NCBI GenBank assembly: GCA_913061275.1
Contig: CAJXSR010000011.1
Location: 1 to 64,000 of the forward strand
Origin: an uncultured Paracoccaceae bacterium
GTDB taxonomy: Bacteria > Pseudomonadota > Alphaproteobacteria > Rhodobacterales > Rhodobacteraceae
DNA: 64,000 nucleotides
Direction: 5' to 3'
Positions 1-7,665 of the stretch are shown here, piece after piece. The notes under the pieces are model-generated. The model searched no databases, had not been told where the DNA came from, and saw only the letters and a list, made by a program, of their open reading frames with translations. A program made the translations under genes and the position numbers. Every line of letters begins with the position of its first letter. Positions within the stretch are counted from its first letter, which is position 1.

Positions 1-46
1 AGATTTCTGCCTGTCTCGTGGGCTCGGAGATGTGTATAAGAGACAG
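1..46 (+). other. Nextera adapter contamination (contig end artefact)
   Basis: Bases 13-46 match the complete 34-base Nextera read-2 adapter: the i7 linker at 13-27, then the 19-base Tn5 mosaic end at 28-46. Bases 5-12 (TTCTGCCT) match the published i7 index N703 and bases 1-4 (AGAT) match the end of the P7 flow-cell primer, so the order P7-index-adapter-mosaic end is exactly that of a library molecule. This is recalled from the published oligo sequences, not searched. It is synthetic sequence carried into the assembly, and genomic DNA begins at or near base 47. Confidence 0.96.
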
Positions 47-299
47 GGTTTAGGGGGTGGGAATCCCAATGCCCCAGTTGGGACAGGGGGTTAATCTATT
101 GAATTTATTATATTTATGCGAAAAACTTGAGACTTAATGGAACCCCTCAAGAAGGCGTAGTGTGCATTCTATTAAACCTTTGCAACGCGTGGGCTGAAGT
201 CCACTCTACGCTTGCTAATGACCGCTATGTGGATAAAGTGACGAGATTGACCCTGCCCACTAGATTGTCGAATATCGACGGGCTGAGCGAGAAAATAAC
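47..299. other. Gene-free stretch at contig edge
   Basis: Between the adapter and the first plausible start codon I see no recognisable gene, tRNA or repeat. A TTG-initiated open frame (127-378) runs through it but lacks a ribosome binding site, overlaps the next gene out of frame and resembles nothing I know. An AT-rich run at about 92-125 could hold a promoter for the gene at 300. Because the contig starts here, the stretch may also be the truncated end of something larger. Confidence 0.5.
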
Positions 300-845
300 A
301 TGTCTGATGATTGGATCACCTTCGTTCTCTGCAAAACTGGATATGTACCACGGAAAGAAGACCAAGAAGCGGCGCTAAGGGCTTTTCATTCTTTTGCGCC
401 TGACGCGGACGAAATCTCAATTATTCATCACGATAATATCGAATTCTTCGATTGTGGTTCTAACTTCGAAGCCGTGAAATACCCAAACTGTGGAACTGAG
501 ATTGATGCCACGTGGTGGAGTGATACAATGTCAGAAGATTATGTTTCCAATGACAATTCTCCATTAAAGGTGCCTGTTCTCCAAAGCCTTTCTAGATGGA
601 TAATTGGCAAACCCGCCAATCTTACAGGCGACTTTGAGGGAGGCTTTCAACTCCTAAAGTATACACTTCCTTGCTGCCAGCATCACGCGAGCCTAGATTC
701 GCTAGACTATCAGTGGCCGCAAGCCTTCGGACGCATTGGTCTGAGCGGAATGAATTGTAATATTGGGGGGATTACAGGTGATCAGATCGCTGCTATAGAG
801 GCCTCGTTAAAATGCTGCACGACAGTGATCTATCAACATATTTGA
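300..845 (+). CDS. Uncharacterised conserved-type protein, possible zinc site
   Basis: I do not recognise a named function. The 181-residue product has no signal peptide or membrane segment. An N-terminal stretch (about residues 1-45) is followed by an FFDCGSNFE motif (49-57), a YPNCG motif (61-65), TWW (71-73), PCC (124-126) and a conserved-looking C-terminus ending VIYQHI. I recall a widely scattered uncharacterised family with the same order of DCGSN-CPxCG-WW-PCC and a C-terminal QHL-like end. Its cysteines look like a structural zinc site, although here the usual first Cys of the CPxCG pair is Tyr61. Start choice: ATG at 300, with only a weak purine-rich stretch ahead. It stands alone next to the contig end, so context gives no help. 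Confidence 0.6.
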   Translation: MSDDWITFVLCKTGYVPRKEDQEAALRAFHSFAPDADEISIIHHDNIEFFDCGSNFEAVKYPNCGTEIDATWWSDTMSEDYVSNDNSPLKVPVLQSLSRWIIGKPANLTGDFEGGFQLLKYTLPCCQHHASLDSLDYQWPQAFGRIGLSGMNCNIGGITGDQIAAIEASLKCCTTVIYQHI

Positions 846-900
846 CCACTTTGCATAACCAGTCTGGGGTTACTTTGGGCTCACTCATAACATCCAAAAC

Positions 901-2397
901 TTAAATCGTCTGATCATACTCCCCAACAGATGGCTCTGTACGTACAACGGCATCGATATCCGCGAATATCGCGCGCATCTCGGCATCTGATGCGGGGCTT
1001 TCGCAGACGACGACCAAGTTAGGTGTATTGGATGAGGCGCGTACCAATCCCCATGCGCCGTTGTCTAGAATGACGCGTGCGCCGTTTACGGTGACAACTT
1101 GCGCAATGCTGCGGCCTGCGATTTTTGTGCCTGCTTCATGCATATCCACCAAGCGTTTCACCAGCCGTTCCAGTACATCGTATTTTTCCAGATCGGGGCA
1201 GCACGGTGACATGGTGGGGGTGGCGTAGGTGACAGGTAAGGCGCGGCGCAAATCAGCCATTGTCATGTCGGGGTTGCGGTCTAATAGTTTGCACATTTCA
1301 ACTGCTACACGCATACCGCAATCATAGCCCCGCCCAATAGGTTCGGCCAAAAAGTAGTGGCCTGATTTTTCAAAGCCTGCTAATGCGCCCAATTCTTTGA
1401 CGCGGCGTTTCATGTGGCTGTGGCCAGTTTTCCAGTAATCCGCTTTGGCACCATGTTTTAGCAATTCAGGGTCGCTGGCGAAAAGCCCTGTGGATTTCAC
1501 GTCTGCCACGAATGTGGAGTTTGGGTAGATTTTGGATAGGTCACGGGCCATAATGACACCGACCTTATCGGCAAAAATTTCTTCGCCTTCATTGTCAACC
1601 ACACCGCAACGGTCACCGTCGCCGTCAAAACCAAGGGCAAGGTCTGCACCGCTTTCTTTGACAGAGGCTGACATATCGTGCAGCATTTCCATCGCTTCGG
1701 GGTTGGGGTTGTAATGCGGGAATGTGTAATCCAGACCGTTGTGCGACGGGACCACTTCAACGCCGATACGTTCCAGAACTTCGGGCGCAAAGGCTGATGC
1801 GGTGCCGTTGCCAGTGGCACAAACCACACGCAGTTTGCGCGACATTTTAAAGTCACCCACAAGGTCATCAATATAGGCTTCTTTGACGCCTTCAACGAAT
1901 TCATATTTGCCACCCTCGCGGGCAACGGTTTCACCGTTTAGCACAATATCGCGCAAACGGCCCATCTCGTCAGGCCCGTGGGTTAGCGGGCGTTCAAAGC
2001 CCATTTTAACCCCTGTCCAGCCGTTTGGATTGTGTGAAGCCGTGACCATCGCCACCGCAGGGGCATCTAAGTGAAACTGGCTGAAATAGGCCATTGGGGA
2101 CAGGGCAGGGCCGATGTCTTTGACATGGATACCTGCCTGCATCAGCCCCAACATCAGGGCGTTTTTGATGGTCAGTGAATAGTCGCGGTAATCATTACCC
2201 ACAGCTATTACAGGCTCAATCCCGTTTTCAAACATCTGCGTGCCAAGGCCCATGCCCAGTGCGGTAATGCCGGGCAGGTTAATGTCATCTGGATATTTCC
2301 AGCGCGCGTCATATTCGCGAAAGCCTGTGGGCGTAATCATGGCGTCGCGCAAGAATGCCCATGTATTCGGCGTGCAATTTGGGATCGGTTTTGACAT
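901..2397 (-). CDS. Phosphomannomutase/phosphoglucomutase
   Basis: Alpha-D-phosphohexomutase that interconverts hexose 6-phosphate and 1-phosphate, supplying mannose-1-P or glucose-1-P for nucleotide sugars used in surface polysaccharides. All family landmarks are visible in 498 residues: the TASHNP phosphoserine loop (Ser121), the DGDGDR metal loop (258-263), the GFEKSGHYF sugar-binding loop (about 341-349) and a C-terminal phosphate-binding domain. Length is normal for the bacterial AlgC/PMM-PGM group. The ATG at 2397 is preceded by AAGGA. It lies downstream of kpsT-kpsE on the same strand with a 137-base gap, consistent with a role in capsule precursor supply (inference). Substrate preference (mannose or glucose) cannot be read from the sequence. 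Confidence 0.93.
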   Translation of the reverse strand: MSKPIPNCTPNTWAFLRDAMITPTGFREYDARWKYPDDINLPGITALGMGLGTQMFENGIEPVIAVGNDYRDYSLTIKNALMLGLMQAGIHVKDIGPALSPMAYFSQFHLDAPAVAMVTASHNPNGWTGVKMGFERPLTHGPDEMGRLRDIVLNGETVAREGGKYEFVEGVKEAYIDDLVGDFKMSRKLRVVCATGNGTASAFAPEVLERIGVEVVPSHNGLDYTFPHYNPNPEAMEMLHDMSASVKESGADLALGFDGDGDRCGVVDNEGEEIFADKVGVIMARDLSKIYPNSTFVADVKSTGLFASDPELLKHGAKADYWKTGHSHMKRRVKELGALAGFEKSGHYFLAEPIGRGYDCGMRVAVEMCKLLDRNPDMTMADLRRALPVTYATPTMSPCCPDLEKYDVLERLVKRLVDMHEAGTKIAGRSIAQVVTVNGARVILDNGAWGLVRASSNTPNLVVVCESPASDAEMRAIFADIDAVVRTEPSVGEYDQTI

Positions 2398-2534
2398 TTT
2401 TATTCCTTATTATTTGGCTGGCTTTGCGGGGTAGCCAATAGCTTTACGGATGCAAACACGTTTTTTCAATGTGATCCGGTTGATACGGTATATAGCCCCA
2501 TTTGGTTTTGGTATATTTATGGGGCTATAGATTT

Positions 2535-4109
2535 TTAACTTGTCAGTTGTTCGCGCAGAATGGATGCGGTTAACGAGACCATTAAAAACAACCCGGCAAA
2601 TATCAAAGTCGCAAGCAGGGTGTTTTCAAAAGATTTGGGGTAGCTGGCTTCATCAGGGGCTACGGGTGCCACAGCCATAGATAAATATCTGGTTTGACGG
2701 TTGGCTTCAACGCGCGCGGTTTCCAGTTGCAATAAAGAACCTGATAGTAATTCTTGGCGTAAAAGCAGTTGTGATTGTGCCGATTGTAATTCGGCGGTTA
2801 CTTTAGCCAAAGATGTCGTGGCATCAGTGCCTTGTGTCAGTTGCCCACGCAGTTTTTTAATCATTCCCTCACGGCTTTTGATCGAGCTTTCAAGAACCTT
2901 TAGTTTGGTTTTGTTGGGGCGCGGATTATCCTGCAGCTCTATCATTTCCAGCTCTCTTTGTTGAAGATCGGTTTCCAATTGCTGGATTAATGCCATTTGC
3001 GCGGCAATTTCGCTTTCTGGGCTTAGAACCCCCAGTTTTTCCTGTAACTCAACAACACGGTCTTGGGCTTCTGTGAATTTAGTTTCTGCCTTCTCATAGC
3101 TATCACGCGCACCCTTCATCTGATCTTCGCGCAGGCGTTGGGTTAATTGGTCAACTTTTTGCTCGGCATATCCGATTAGTGCTCTGGAAAACTCAAATGA
3201 CATTTCAGGGGAAGGGGTGACAACTTCCATCTTGATAATGCCCTCGGTCGGGTCAAAACCGATTTGAACACGCTTTTTATAGGTTTTATAAGCAGTTTCG
3301 TTGGTTACAGTGCTATCCAAACGTTGCAAAGCATCCACATCATCGCCTTGGAAGATATGCTTAAACCCAAGGTCATCATCTAGTCGTGCCATCGCATCAC
3401 GCGAAGACAAATAGCCCTGAACTGCGATTGAATCTTGTGCAGTAGCCAGCAATGAGCTGCTTAAAAAACCACCAGCCCCAGCACCTGGAAGTGAAGGGTT
3501 ATCGGCCTTTTGGATGACAAATTCAGTGAATGACGCATACATTGGGGTTGCGACGCGGTAAAAGTAGTAACCAGCCAACATTGATGGGATAAGTACAAAA
3601 CAGATCAATTTCGTAATCATTGCAGCAATGCGCTTACGGCGACGCTTAACCAAATCTTTTTGGATTTGGTCAACTTCTAGCATTCTTTGGTCGTTATCAA
3701 TTTGGCGTGGCTCGGTAACCTCTGTTCTGCGCACAGTCACAGGTAAGTTCGCCATTGGTGCAGGTGTATCAGCGTTTGCTGCGTTTTTCAGCATGTTGGT
3801 TGACGGCTGAAACGGGTCAATACCGTTTTTCCGTAAAACCCTGACTGCATCTAAATCGGATGTTACCTGAAAGCCGTGTTTTTGGGCAACGCGCCTTGCG
3901 ATACGCAAATCGCGCCCTGTCAGGTTTTCTTTTTTGATAAGGTCAATTTCTTGGCGTGCTGATAAATTCGGACCTGCTTGCGGGGCAGAGGCGGCTTGTT
4001 CATTTGCAGGGGGTGCGCGTCTGACTGTTGGGCGCGGTGATGCAGGCTGGCCTTGGTTGGCAGGCTCTGGCCTGCGCATAATACGGGGTTTGTTTTCATT
4101 ATTAGGCAT
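2535..4109 (-). CDS. kpsE: Capsule polysaccharide export inner-membrane protein (KpsE/CtrB/BexC type)
   Basis: Polysaccharide co-polymerase-type protein that links the capsule ABC exporter to the periplasmic and outer-membrane conduit. The 524 residues show a long Pro/Gln-rich cytoplasmic N-terminus (about 1-155, with a basic patch KRRRKR near 155-160), one membrane helix at about 163-184, a large periplasmic part with extensive coiled coil (about 325-470) and a second helix near the C-terminus (about 492-515). That is the PCP architecture. The N-terminal extension is longer than in E. coli KpsE. It overlaps the upstream kpsT by 8 bases, so the two are translationally coupled. No kpsM permease accompanies them in this window. 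Confidence 0.86.
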   Translation of the reverse strand: MPNNENKPRIMRRPEPANQGQPASPRPTVRRAPPANEQAASAPQAGPNLSARQEIDLIKKENLTGRDLRIARRVAQKHGFQVTSDLDAVRVLRKNGIDPFQPSTNMLKNAANADTPAPMANLPVTVRRTEVTEPRQIDNDQRMLEVDQIQKDLVKRRRKRIAAMITKLICFVLIPSMLAGYYFYRVATPMYASFTEFVIQKADNPSLPGAGAGGFLSSSLLATAQDSIAVQGYLSSRDAMARLDDDLGFKHIFQGDDVDALQRLDSTVTNETAYKTYKKRVQIGFDPTEGIIKMEVVTPSPEMSFEFSRALIGYAEQKVDQLTQRLREDQMKGARDSYEKAETKFTEAQDRVVELQEKLGVLSPESEIAAQMALIQQLETDLQQRELEMIELQDNPRPNKTKLKVLESSIKSREGMIKKLRGQLTQGTDATTSLAKVTAELQSAQSQLLLRQELLSGSLLQLETARVEANRQTRYLSMAVAPVAPDEASYPKSFENTLLATLIFAGLFLMVSLTASILREQLTS

Positions 4110-4752
4110 AATTATAAACCTGCTTCGCCTCTTCTAATGTGTCATAGAATGATAGCCGTCCATCGCGCAACACGGCGGCCGTATCGCAAAATGCTTCCAG
4201 TATATCGGCCTGATGAGATACAATTACCACGGTGGATTTTTGCAACCGATCACGCAGAACAGAGCCTGCTTTTTTGTTGAACTCTACATCTGTTGATTGC
4301 GGCATGCCTTCATCAATCAGATAAATATCAAATTCAAGGGCAAGCAACAAAGCTAACATAAAACGCGCCCGCATACCTTTTGAATAGGTTGCGATGGGCA
4401 TGTCAAAATACTCTTCCAAATTACATAAGTACCGACAAAACGCTTCTACATAATCGGGTTCTAACTTGTATAGTCTGGCAATGTAGCGGCAATTTTCTGT
4501 GGCAGTATGTTTGTTGTTCAAGCCGCCCATAAACCCCAATGGAAAGGATATTTTTGAAGAGCGCATGATTTCGCCTTCATCAGGTTTTTCCAAGCCGCAC
4601 ATCATATTTATCAATGTGGTCTTGCCAGTGCCGTTGGGCGCAAGAATGCCGATACTTTTGCCTAGTTCCACACGAAACGACGCCTGATCTAAAATGACCT
4701 TGCGCTGTTGCCCCGTCCAAAAGGACTTACTCACGTTTCTGAATTCAATCAC
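4102..4752 (-). CDS. kpsT: Capsule polysaccharide ABC transporter ATP-binding protein (KpsT type)
   Basis: ATPase of a group-2 type capsule exporter. The 216-residue protein has a P-loop APNGTGKT (38-45), a divergent signature YSKGMRARFMLAL and a Walker B FDIYLIDEG, typical of the short KpsT/CtrD/BexA branch. Translation most likely starts at the GTG at 4752, preceded at good distance by GAGG. It is first in a pair with kpsE (8-base overlap). A TATAAT hexamer on the minus strand (positions 4802-4807) could be the -10 of its promoter. The partner permease KpsM, usually adjacent, is not present here. Confidence 0.9.
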   Translation of the reverse strand: MIEFRNVSKSFWTGQQRKVILDQASFRVELGKSIGILAPNGTGKTTLINMMCGLEKPDEGEIMRSSKISFPLGFMGGLNNKHTATENCRYIARLYKLEPDYVEAFCRYLCNLEEYFDMPIATYSKGMRARFMLALLLALEFDIYLIDEGMPQSTDVEFNKKAGSVLRDRLQKSTVVIVSHQADILEAFCDTAAVLRDGRLSFYDTLEEAKQVYNYA

Positions 4753-5109
4753 TCAGATGCCTCAACCCGTTTATGCCCGTGCTACTTTGTAGCCTTTTTT
4801 TATTATACCCGTCATTTATGAAGGGTTTATTATTATGTGTATATGGCCCTTATGGGCGATGAAATGCAATGTATTTGTCTTAAACAGACCTGAATTTGCA
4901 AATAATGAACCAAAAATATCGATAAACTGTGCTAATCCGCTGGAATGTGGCAGAAATATGCGCGGATGTTATTTTTGCAAAGGCAGTGGGCTCAAATAAA
5001 AATGTCGTTTTTGTAATATCAGGGGTTAAACTTTATAATCAATCTTGTTATTGATTACGCATCGGCCATATCAACTGCATGGCTTAGAAGATCGCTAGGT
5101 GGGGGATTG
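4753..5109. other. Divergent intergenic region between kpsT and the mrp operon
   Basis: This 357-base AT-rich gap separates two divergent operons and contains no open frame I would call. The kpsT side holds a TATAAT on the minus strand (4802-4807) and a 5-bp hairpin (4781-4793) followed by a T-run in the + direction. That hairpin has no + strand gene in front of it, so it is more likely part of the kpsT 5' UTR than a terminator. The mrp side holds the promoter and inverted repeat described separately. The middle (about 4850-5005) shows nothing I can name. Confidence 0.6.
5011..5057 (+). promoter_or_regulatory. Candidate mrp promoter with overlapping inverted repeat
   Basis: TTGTAA (5011-5016), a 17-base spacer and TATAAT (5034-5039) form a good sigma-70-like promoter 70 bases ahead of mrpE. 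A perfect inverted repeat with 8-base arms and a 6-base spacer (TAATCAAT at 5036-5043, ATTGATTA at 5050-5057) overlaps the -10 and the expected start point. That is where a repressor would bind. The regulator is unknown. Confidence 0.55.
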
Positions 5110-5595
5110 ATGCTTCGTACGATATTAACTGCACTGACACTTTTTGCACTTTGGTTGTTAATGTCGGGTATCTACAAACCGTTGATCGTTTGGATGGGCG
5201 TTGGATCATCCGTGATTGCAGTTTATGTGGTGCGCCGCATGGATAATGCAGCCGACACAGAACGTCTTGCCGTTCGGTTAAGGCCGCTGACGACAATCGG
5301 ATATTGGTTTTGGTTGCTGATTGAAATTGCCAAGGCAAATTGGGCAGTTACAAAGCTTATCCTATCGCCAAAAATGAACTTAAACCGTCATCTGTTCAAA
5401 GTGCCCTACACGCAGAAAACCGATTTGGGTCAAACCATTTTCGCGAACTCTATAACACTTACACCTGGTACAATTTCGGTTGAAGTTGAAGAAGGTGATT
5501 TTTTAGTACACGCGGTTTCATATTCAGGCGATGACATGGATGCCCTATCTGATATGGATCGCCGTGTTGCCGCAATAGAAAGCGCAGGTGCCTGA
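5110..5595 (+). CDS. mrpE: Mrp cation/proton antiporter subunit E
   Basis: Small subunit of the multi-subunit Mrp (Mnh/Pha) Na+ or K+/H+ antiporter in the cytoplasmic membrane. The roughly 161-residue protein has hydrophobic helices at the N-terminus, then a soluble C-terminal part with TPGTISVEV, the hallmark of the MnhE family. The ATG at 5110 is chosen over an in-frame TTG directly before it, because AGGTGG sits about eight bases upstream. It is the first gene of the operon, with a promoter/operator just ahead, and its stop overlaps the next start by one base. Confidence 0.93.
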   Translation: MLRTILTALTLFALWLLMSGIYKPLIVWMGVGSSVIAVYVVRRMDNAADTERLAVRLRPLTTIGYWFWLLIEIAKANWAVTKLILSPKMNLNRHLFKVPYTQKTDLGQTIFANSITLTPGTISVEVEEGDFLVHAVSYSGDDMDALSDMDRRVAAIESAGA

Positions 5596-5885
5596 TGTTT
5601 TTAGTCGCGGCAATAGCACTGTTTATATCAATGGCACTGGTTTTGGTGCGGCTTTATGCGGGGCCAACCTTGTACGACCGCGTTTTGGCAGTGAACAGTT
5701 TTGGCACGCTAACCGTGTTGTTTATCGCGGTTCTTGGCTTTTTAAATGGGCGCCCTGATTTTCTGGATATTGCCTTGCTTTATGCGCTTATTAACTTTGT
5801 GGGAACCATCGCAATCTTGAAATTCTTCCGCTACCGCGCATTGGGCGATGTTTCGCAAATGCCTGATACAAAAGGGCGCAAATGA
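5595..5885 (+). CDS. mrpF: Mrp cation/proton antiporter subunit F
   Basis: Three-helix membrane subunit of the Mrp antiporter (96 residues). The RLYAGPTLYDRVLAVN stretch and a following buried Asp (DIALLYALINFVGT) are characteristic of MnhF. The start codon shares a base with the mrpE stop, and its own stop overlaps mrpG by four bases, so it is translated as part of the operon. Confidence 0.93.
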   Translation: MFLVAAIALFISMALVLVRLYAGPTLYDRVLAVNSFGTLTVLFIAVLGFLNGRPDFLDIALLYALINFVGTIAILKFFRYRALGDVSQMPDTKGRK

Positions 5886-6220
5886 TGGGTTTGATTGTTG
5901 AAATCCTAAGTTGGATATTAATTGTTTCAGGTGGGGCATTCACTTTGATCGGTGCTATCGGCACATTGCGGTTCCCAGATTTCTGGTCACGTCTTCATGC
6001 GGCATCTGTCAGTGAAAGTGCGGGCATGATATTGTTGATATTTGGTATGTGTTTGCAGGCGGGCCCGACGTTGATAACCGTAAAGTTGCTGATTATTGGC
6101 GCGTTTATTATCATCACTGGCCCCACTTCAACCCATGCGGTTGCCAGTGCTGCTTTAACTTCAGGTGAAACCCCTGAAAGCGATGAAGATACGCGCAAAT
6201 CACAAGAAGGAAAATCTTGA
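5882..6220 (+). CDS. mrpG: Mrp cation/proton antiporter subunit G
   Basis: Membrane subunit of the Mrp complex, 112 residues with about three helices. It carries the family pattern GxIGxLRFPDFWSRLHAAS followed by a hydrophobic helix and a GPTSTHAVASAA motif. Two ATG codons in a row (5882, 5885) make the exact start ambiguous by one residue; the first overlaps the mrpF stop as ATGA. The C-terminus is hydrophilic and charged (about 93-112). Confidence 0.93.
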   Translation: MMGLIVEILSWILIVSGGAFTLIGAIGTLRFPDFWSRLHAASVSESAGMILLIFGMCLQAGPTLITVKLLIIGAFIIITGPTSTHAVASAALTSGETPESDEDTRKSQEGKS

Positions 6221-6221
6221 T

Positions 6222-6782
6222 ATGATTGAAACATTTATCAATATCATCCTTTTTGCAATGTTGGTTCTAACTGCCCTTGCAATCGTTCGTATAGACCAAC
6301 TGTTTGGCGTGGTGATGTTATCAGGCGTGTTCAGCCTGTTATCAGCCTTGTTGTTTGTCACGTTAGATGCGGTTGATGTGGCCTTTACCGAGGCTGCCGT
6401 GGGTGCGGGTATTTCAACCGTGTTAATGCTGGGTACGATTGCGCTGACGGCGCGTACGCAAAAGAAAGCCACCCGTTCCGGCTTTGTGCCATTTATCGTT
6501 GTTGCGGTAACGGGGGCAGCACTTGTTTACGGCACGTTGGACATGCCCAGTTTTGGTGATCCGAATGCGCCTGCGCAACTGCATGTAGGCCCAGAATATT
6601 TGGCTGGCAGTATAACAGACATCGATGTGCCCAATGTGGTTACATCCATTTTGGCCAGCTATCGTGGGTACGACACGCTTGGCGAAACCGCTGTGGTGTT
6701 TACCGCAGGTATCGGGGTGCTTGTGTTGCTTAGTGGCCTTGCGCGTCGACGCCGTGAAGATGAAGAAGAGGAGGACGCGTAA
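6222..6782 (+). CDS. DUF4040/MnhB-like Mrp subunit (equivalent to the C-terminal part of MrpA)
   Basis: This protein of about 186 residues has a DUF4040-type module (DQLFGVVMLSGVFSLLSALL then DAVDVAFTEAAVGAG, with the buried acidic residues expected there), followed by further helices and an Arg/Glu-rich tail. In many bacteria this module is fused to the C-terminus of MrpA; here it is a separate gene, as in group-2 Mrp operons. Start choice: ATG at 6222, after a GAAGGA box at 6205-6210, rather than an upstream in-frame ATG inside mrpG. The stop overlaps the next ATG by one base. Confidence 0.87.
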   Translation: MIETFINIILFAMLVLTALAIVRIDQLFGVVMLSGVFSLLSALLFVTLDAVDVAFTEAAVGAGISTVLMLGTIALTARTQKKATRSGFVPFIVVAVTGAALVYGTLDMPSFGDPNAPAQLHVGPEYLAGSITDIDVPNVVTSILASYRGYDTLGETAVVFTAGIGVLVLLSGLARRRREDEEEEDA

Positions 6783-7225
6783 TGCACCACCACCACATCA
6801 TTCTGCGCGTTGTCACAAAAATGCTGGTCGGCACCATCATATTGTTTGCCTTCTATGTGCAATTCCACGGTGACTTTTCCCCCGGCGGCGGCTTTCAGGC
6901 GGGCGTAATTATGGCTGTGGCCTTTATTCTTTACGGGATTGTCTTTGGGTTGAATAAAGCCAAACAGGTTTTCCCCGCTTGGGTAGTGCATAAATTGGTG
7001 GCGCTGGGTGTTTTGGTCTATGCAGGCACGGGCGTTGCCAGCATGTTGTTGGGGTATAATTACCTTGATTACGGCGCATTTAACCCACACCACCCAAGCC
7101 ACGGGCAACACTGGGGCATTTTGGCGGTAGAGCTTGGGGTAGGCATTACAGTGACAGGTGTAATGGTTGCGATTTATTATGCTTTTGCGGGTCGTCCGCC
7201 ACCGATGAAAGATGAGGATTGGTGA
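6782..7225 (+). CDS. mrpB: Mrp cation/proton antiporter subunit B
   Basis: Four-helix subunit (147 residues) with the diagnostic HGDFSPGGGFQAGVI motif of the MnhB domain, a His-rich start (MHHHHI) and a histidine-containing loop (FNPHHPSHG) before the last helices. It overlaps its neighbours by one base on each side. It acts within the assembled Mrp complex; no independent activity is expected. Confidence 0.93.
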   Translation: MHHHHIILRVVTKMLVGTIILFAFYVQFHGDFSPGGGFQAGVIMAVAFILYGIVFGLNKAKQVFPAWVVHKLVALGVLVYAGTGVASMLLGYNYLDYGAFNPHHPSHGQHWGILAVELGVGITVTGVMVAIYYAFAGRPPPMKDEDW

Positions 7226-7665
7226 TGATTAACGTGGATTTCATTATCGGTCATATGAATTATTGGTTGTTCATCGTTTTGATGATGACAGGGCTATATA
7301 TCGTTGTGGCACGCGGCAATCTGGTAAAGAAAATCGTCGGGCTGAACATCTTTCAGACCTCTGTTTTTATGTTCTATATATCTATTGGTAAAGTTACAGG
7401 CGGCACTGCCCCGATTTACCCTGTAGACAGTCAGGGCCATATACAGGTTGATCCGTCGCTTACCTATTCTAACCCGCTGCCGCATGTGCTGATCCTGACC
7501 GCGATTGTTGTGGGTATTGCCACCACATCGTTGGCGTTGGCATTGATTATCCGCATTCGCGAAGAATATGACACCATCGAAGAAGATGATATTTTGAAGA
7601 TAGAGCGCGAACTAAGTGCGCAAGATAGCAAAGCCCACGGCTCTGCAATGGGTGGACGCGCGTAA
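7225..7665 (+). CDS. mrpC: Mrp cation/proton antiporter subunit C (NuoK-like)
   Basis: This NuoK homologue of about 146 residues has three helices. The GLYIVVARGNLVKKIVGLNIFQTSVFM region and a second helix pair (LPHVLILTAIVVGIATTSLALALIIRI) are typical of MrpC. The ATG at 7225 is used because GATGAGGA lies just upstream and the codon overlaps the mrpB stop. TTG and GTG codons three and six bases earlier are in frame but less likely. The C-terminus is acidic (IEEDDILKIERE). Confidence 0.93.
   Translation: MINVDFIIGHMNYWLFIVLMMTGLYIVVARGNLVKKIVGLNIFQTSVFMFYISIGKVTGGTAPIYPVDSQGHIQVDPSLTYSNPLPHVLILTAIVVGIATTSLALALIIRIREEYDTIEEDDILKIERELSAQDSKAHGSAMGGRA

Noticed and set aside
127-378. TTG-initiated 83-codon open frame on the + strand
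   Set aside because: No ribosome binding site, no recognisable similarity, overlaps the better candidate at 300 in another frame, and lies at a contig end.
4781-4801. Short hairpin followed by seven T residues, terminator-like on the + strand
   Set aside because: No + strand gene precedes it. It lies in the 5' untranslated region of kpsT on the other strand, where the T-run would be an A-run ahead of the stem.
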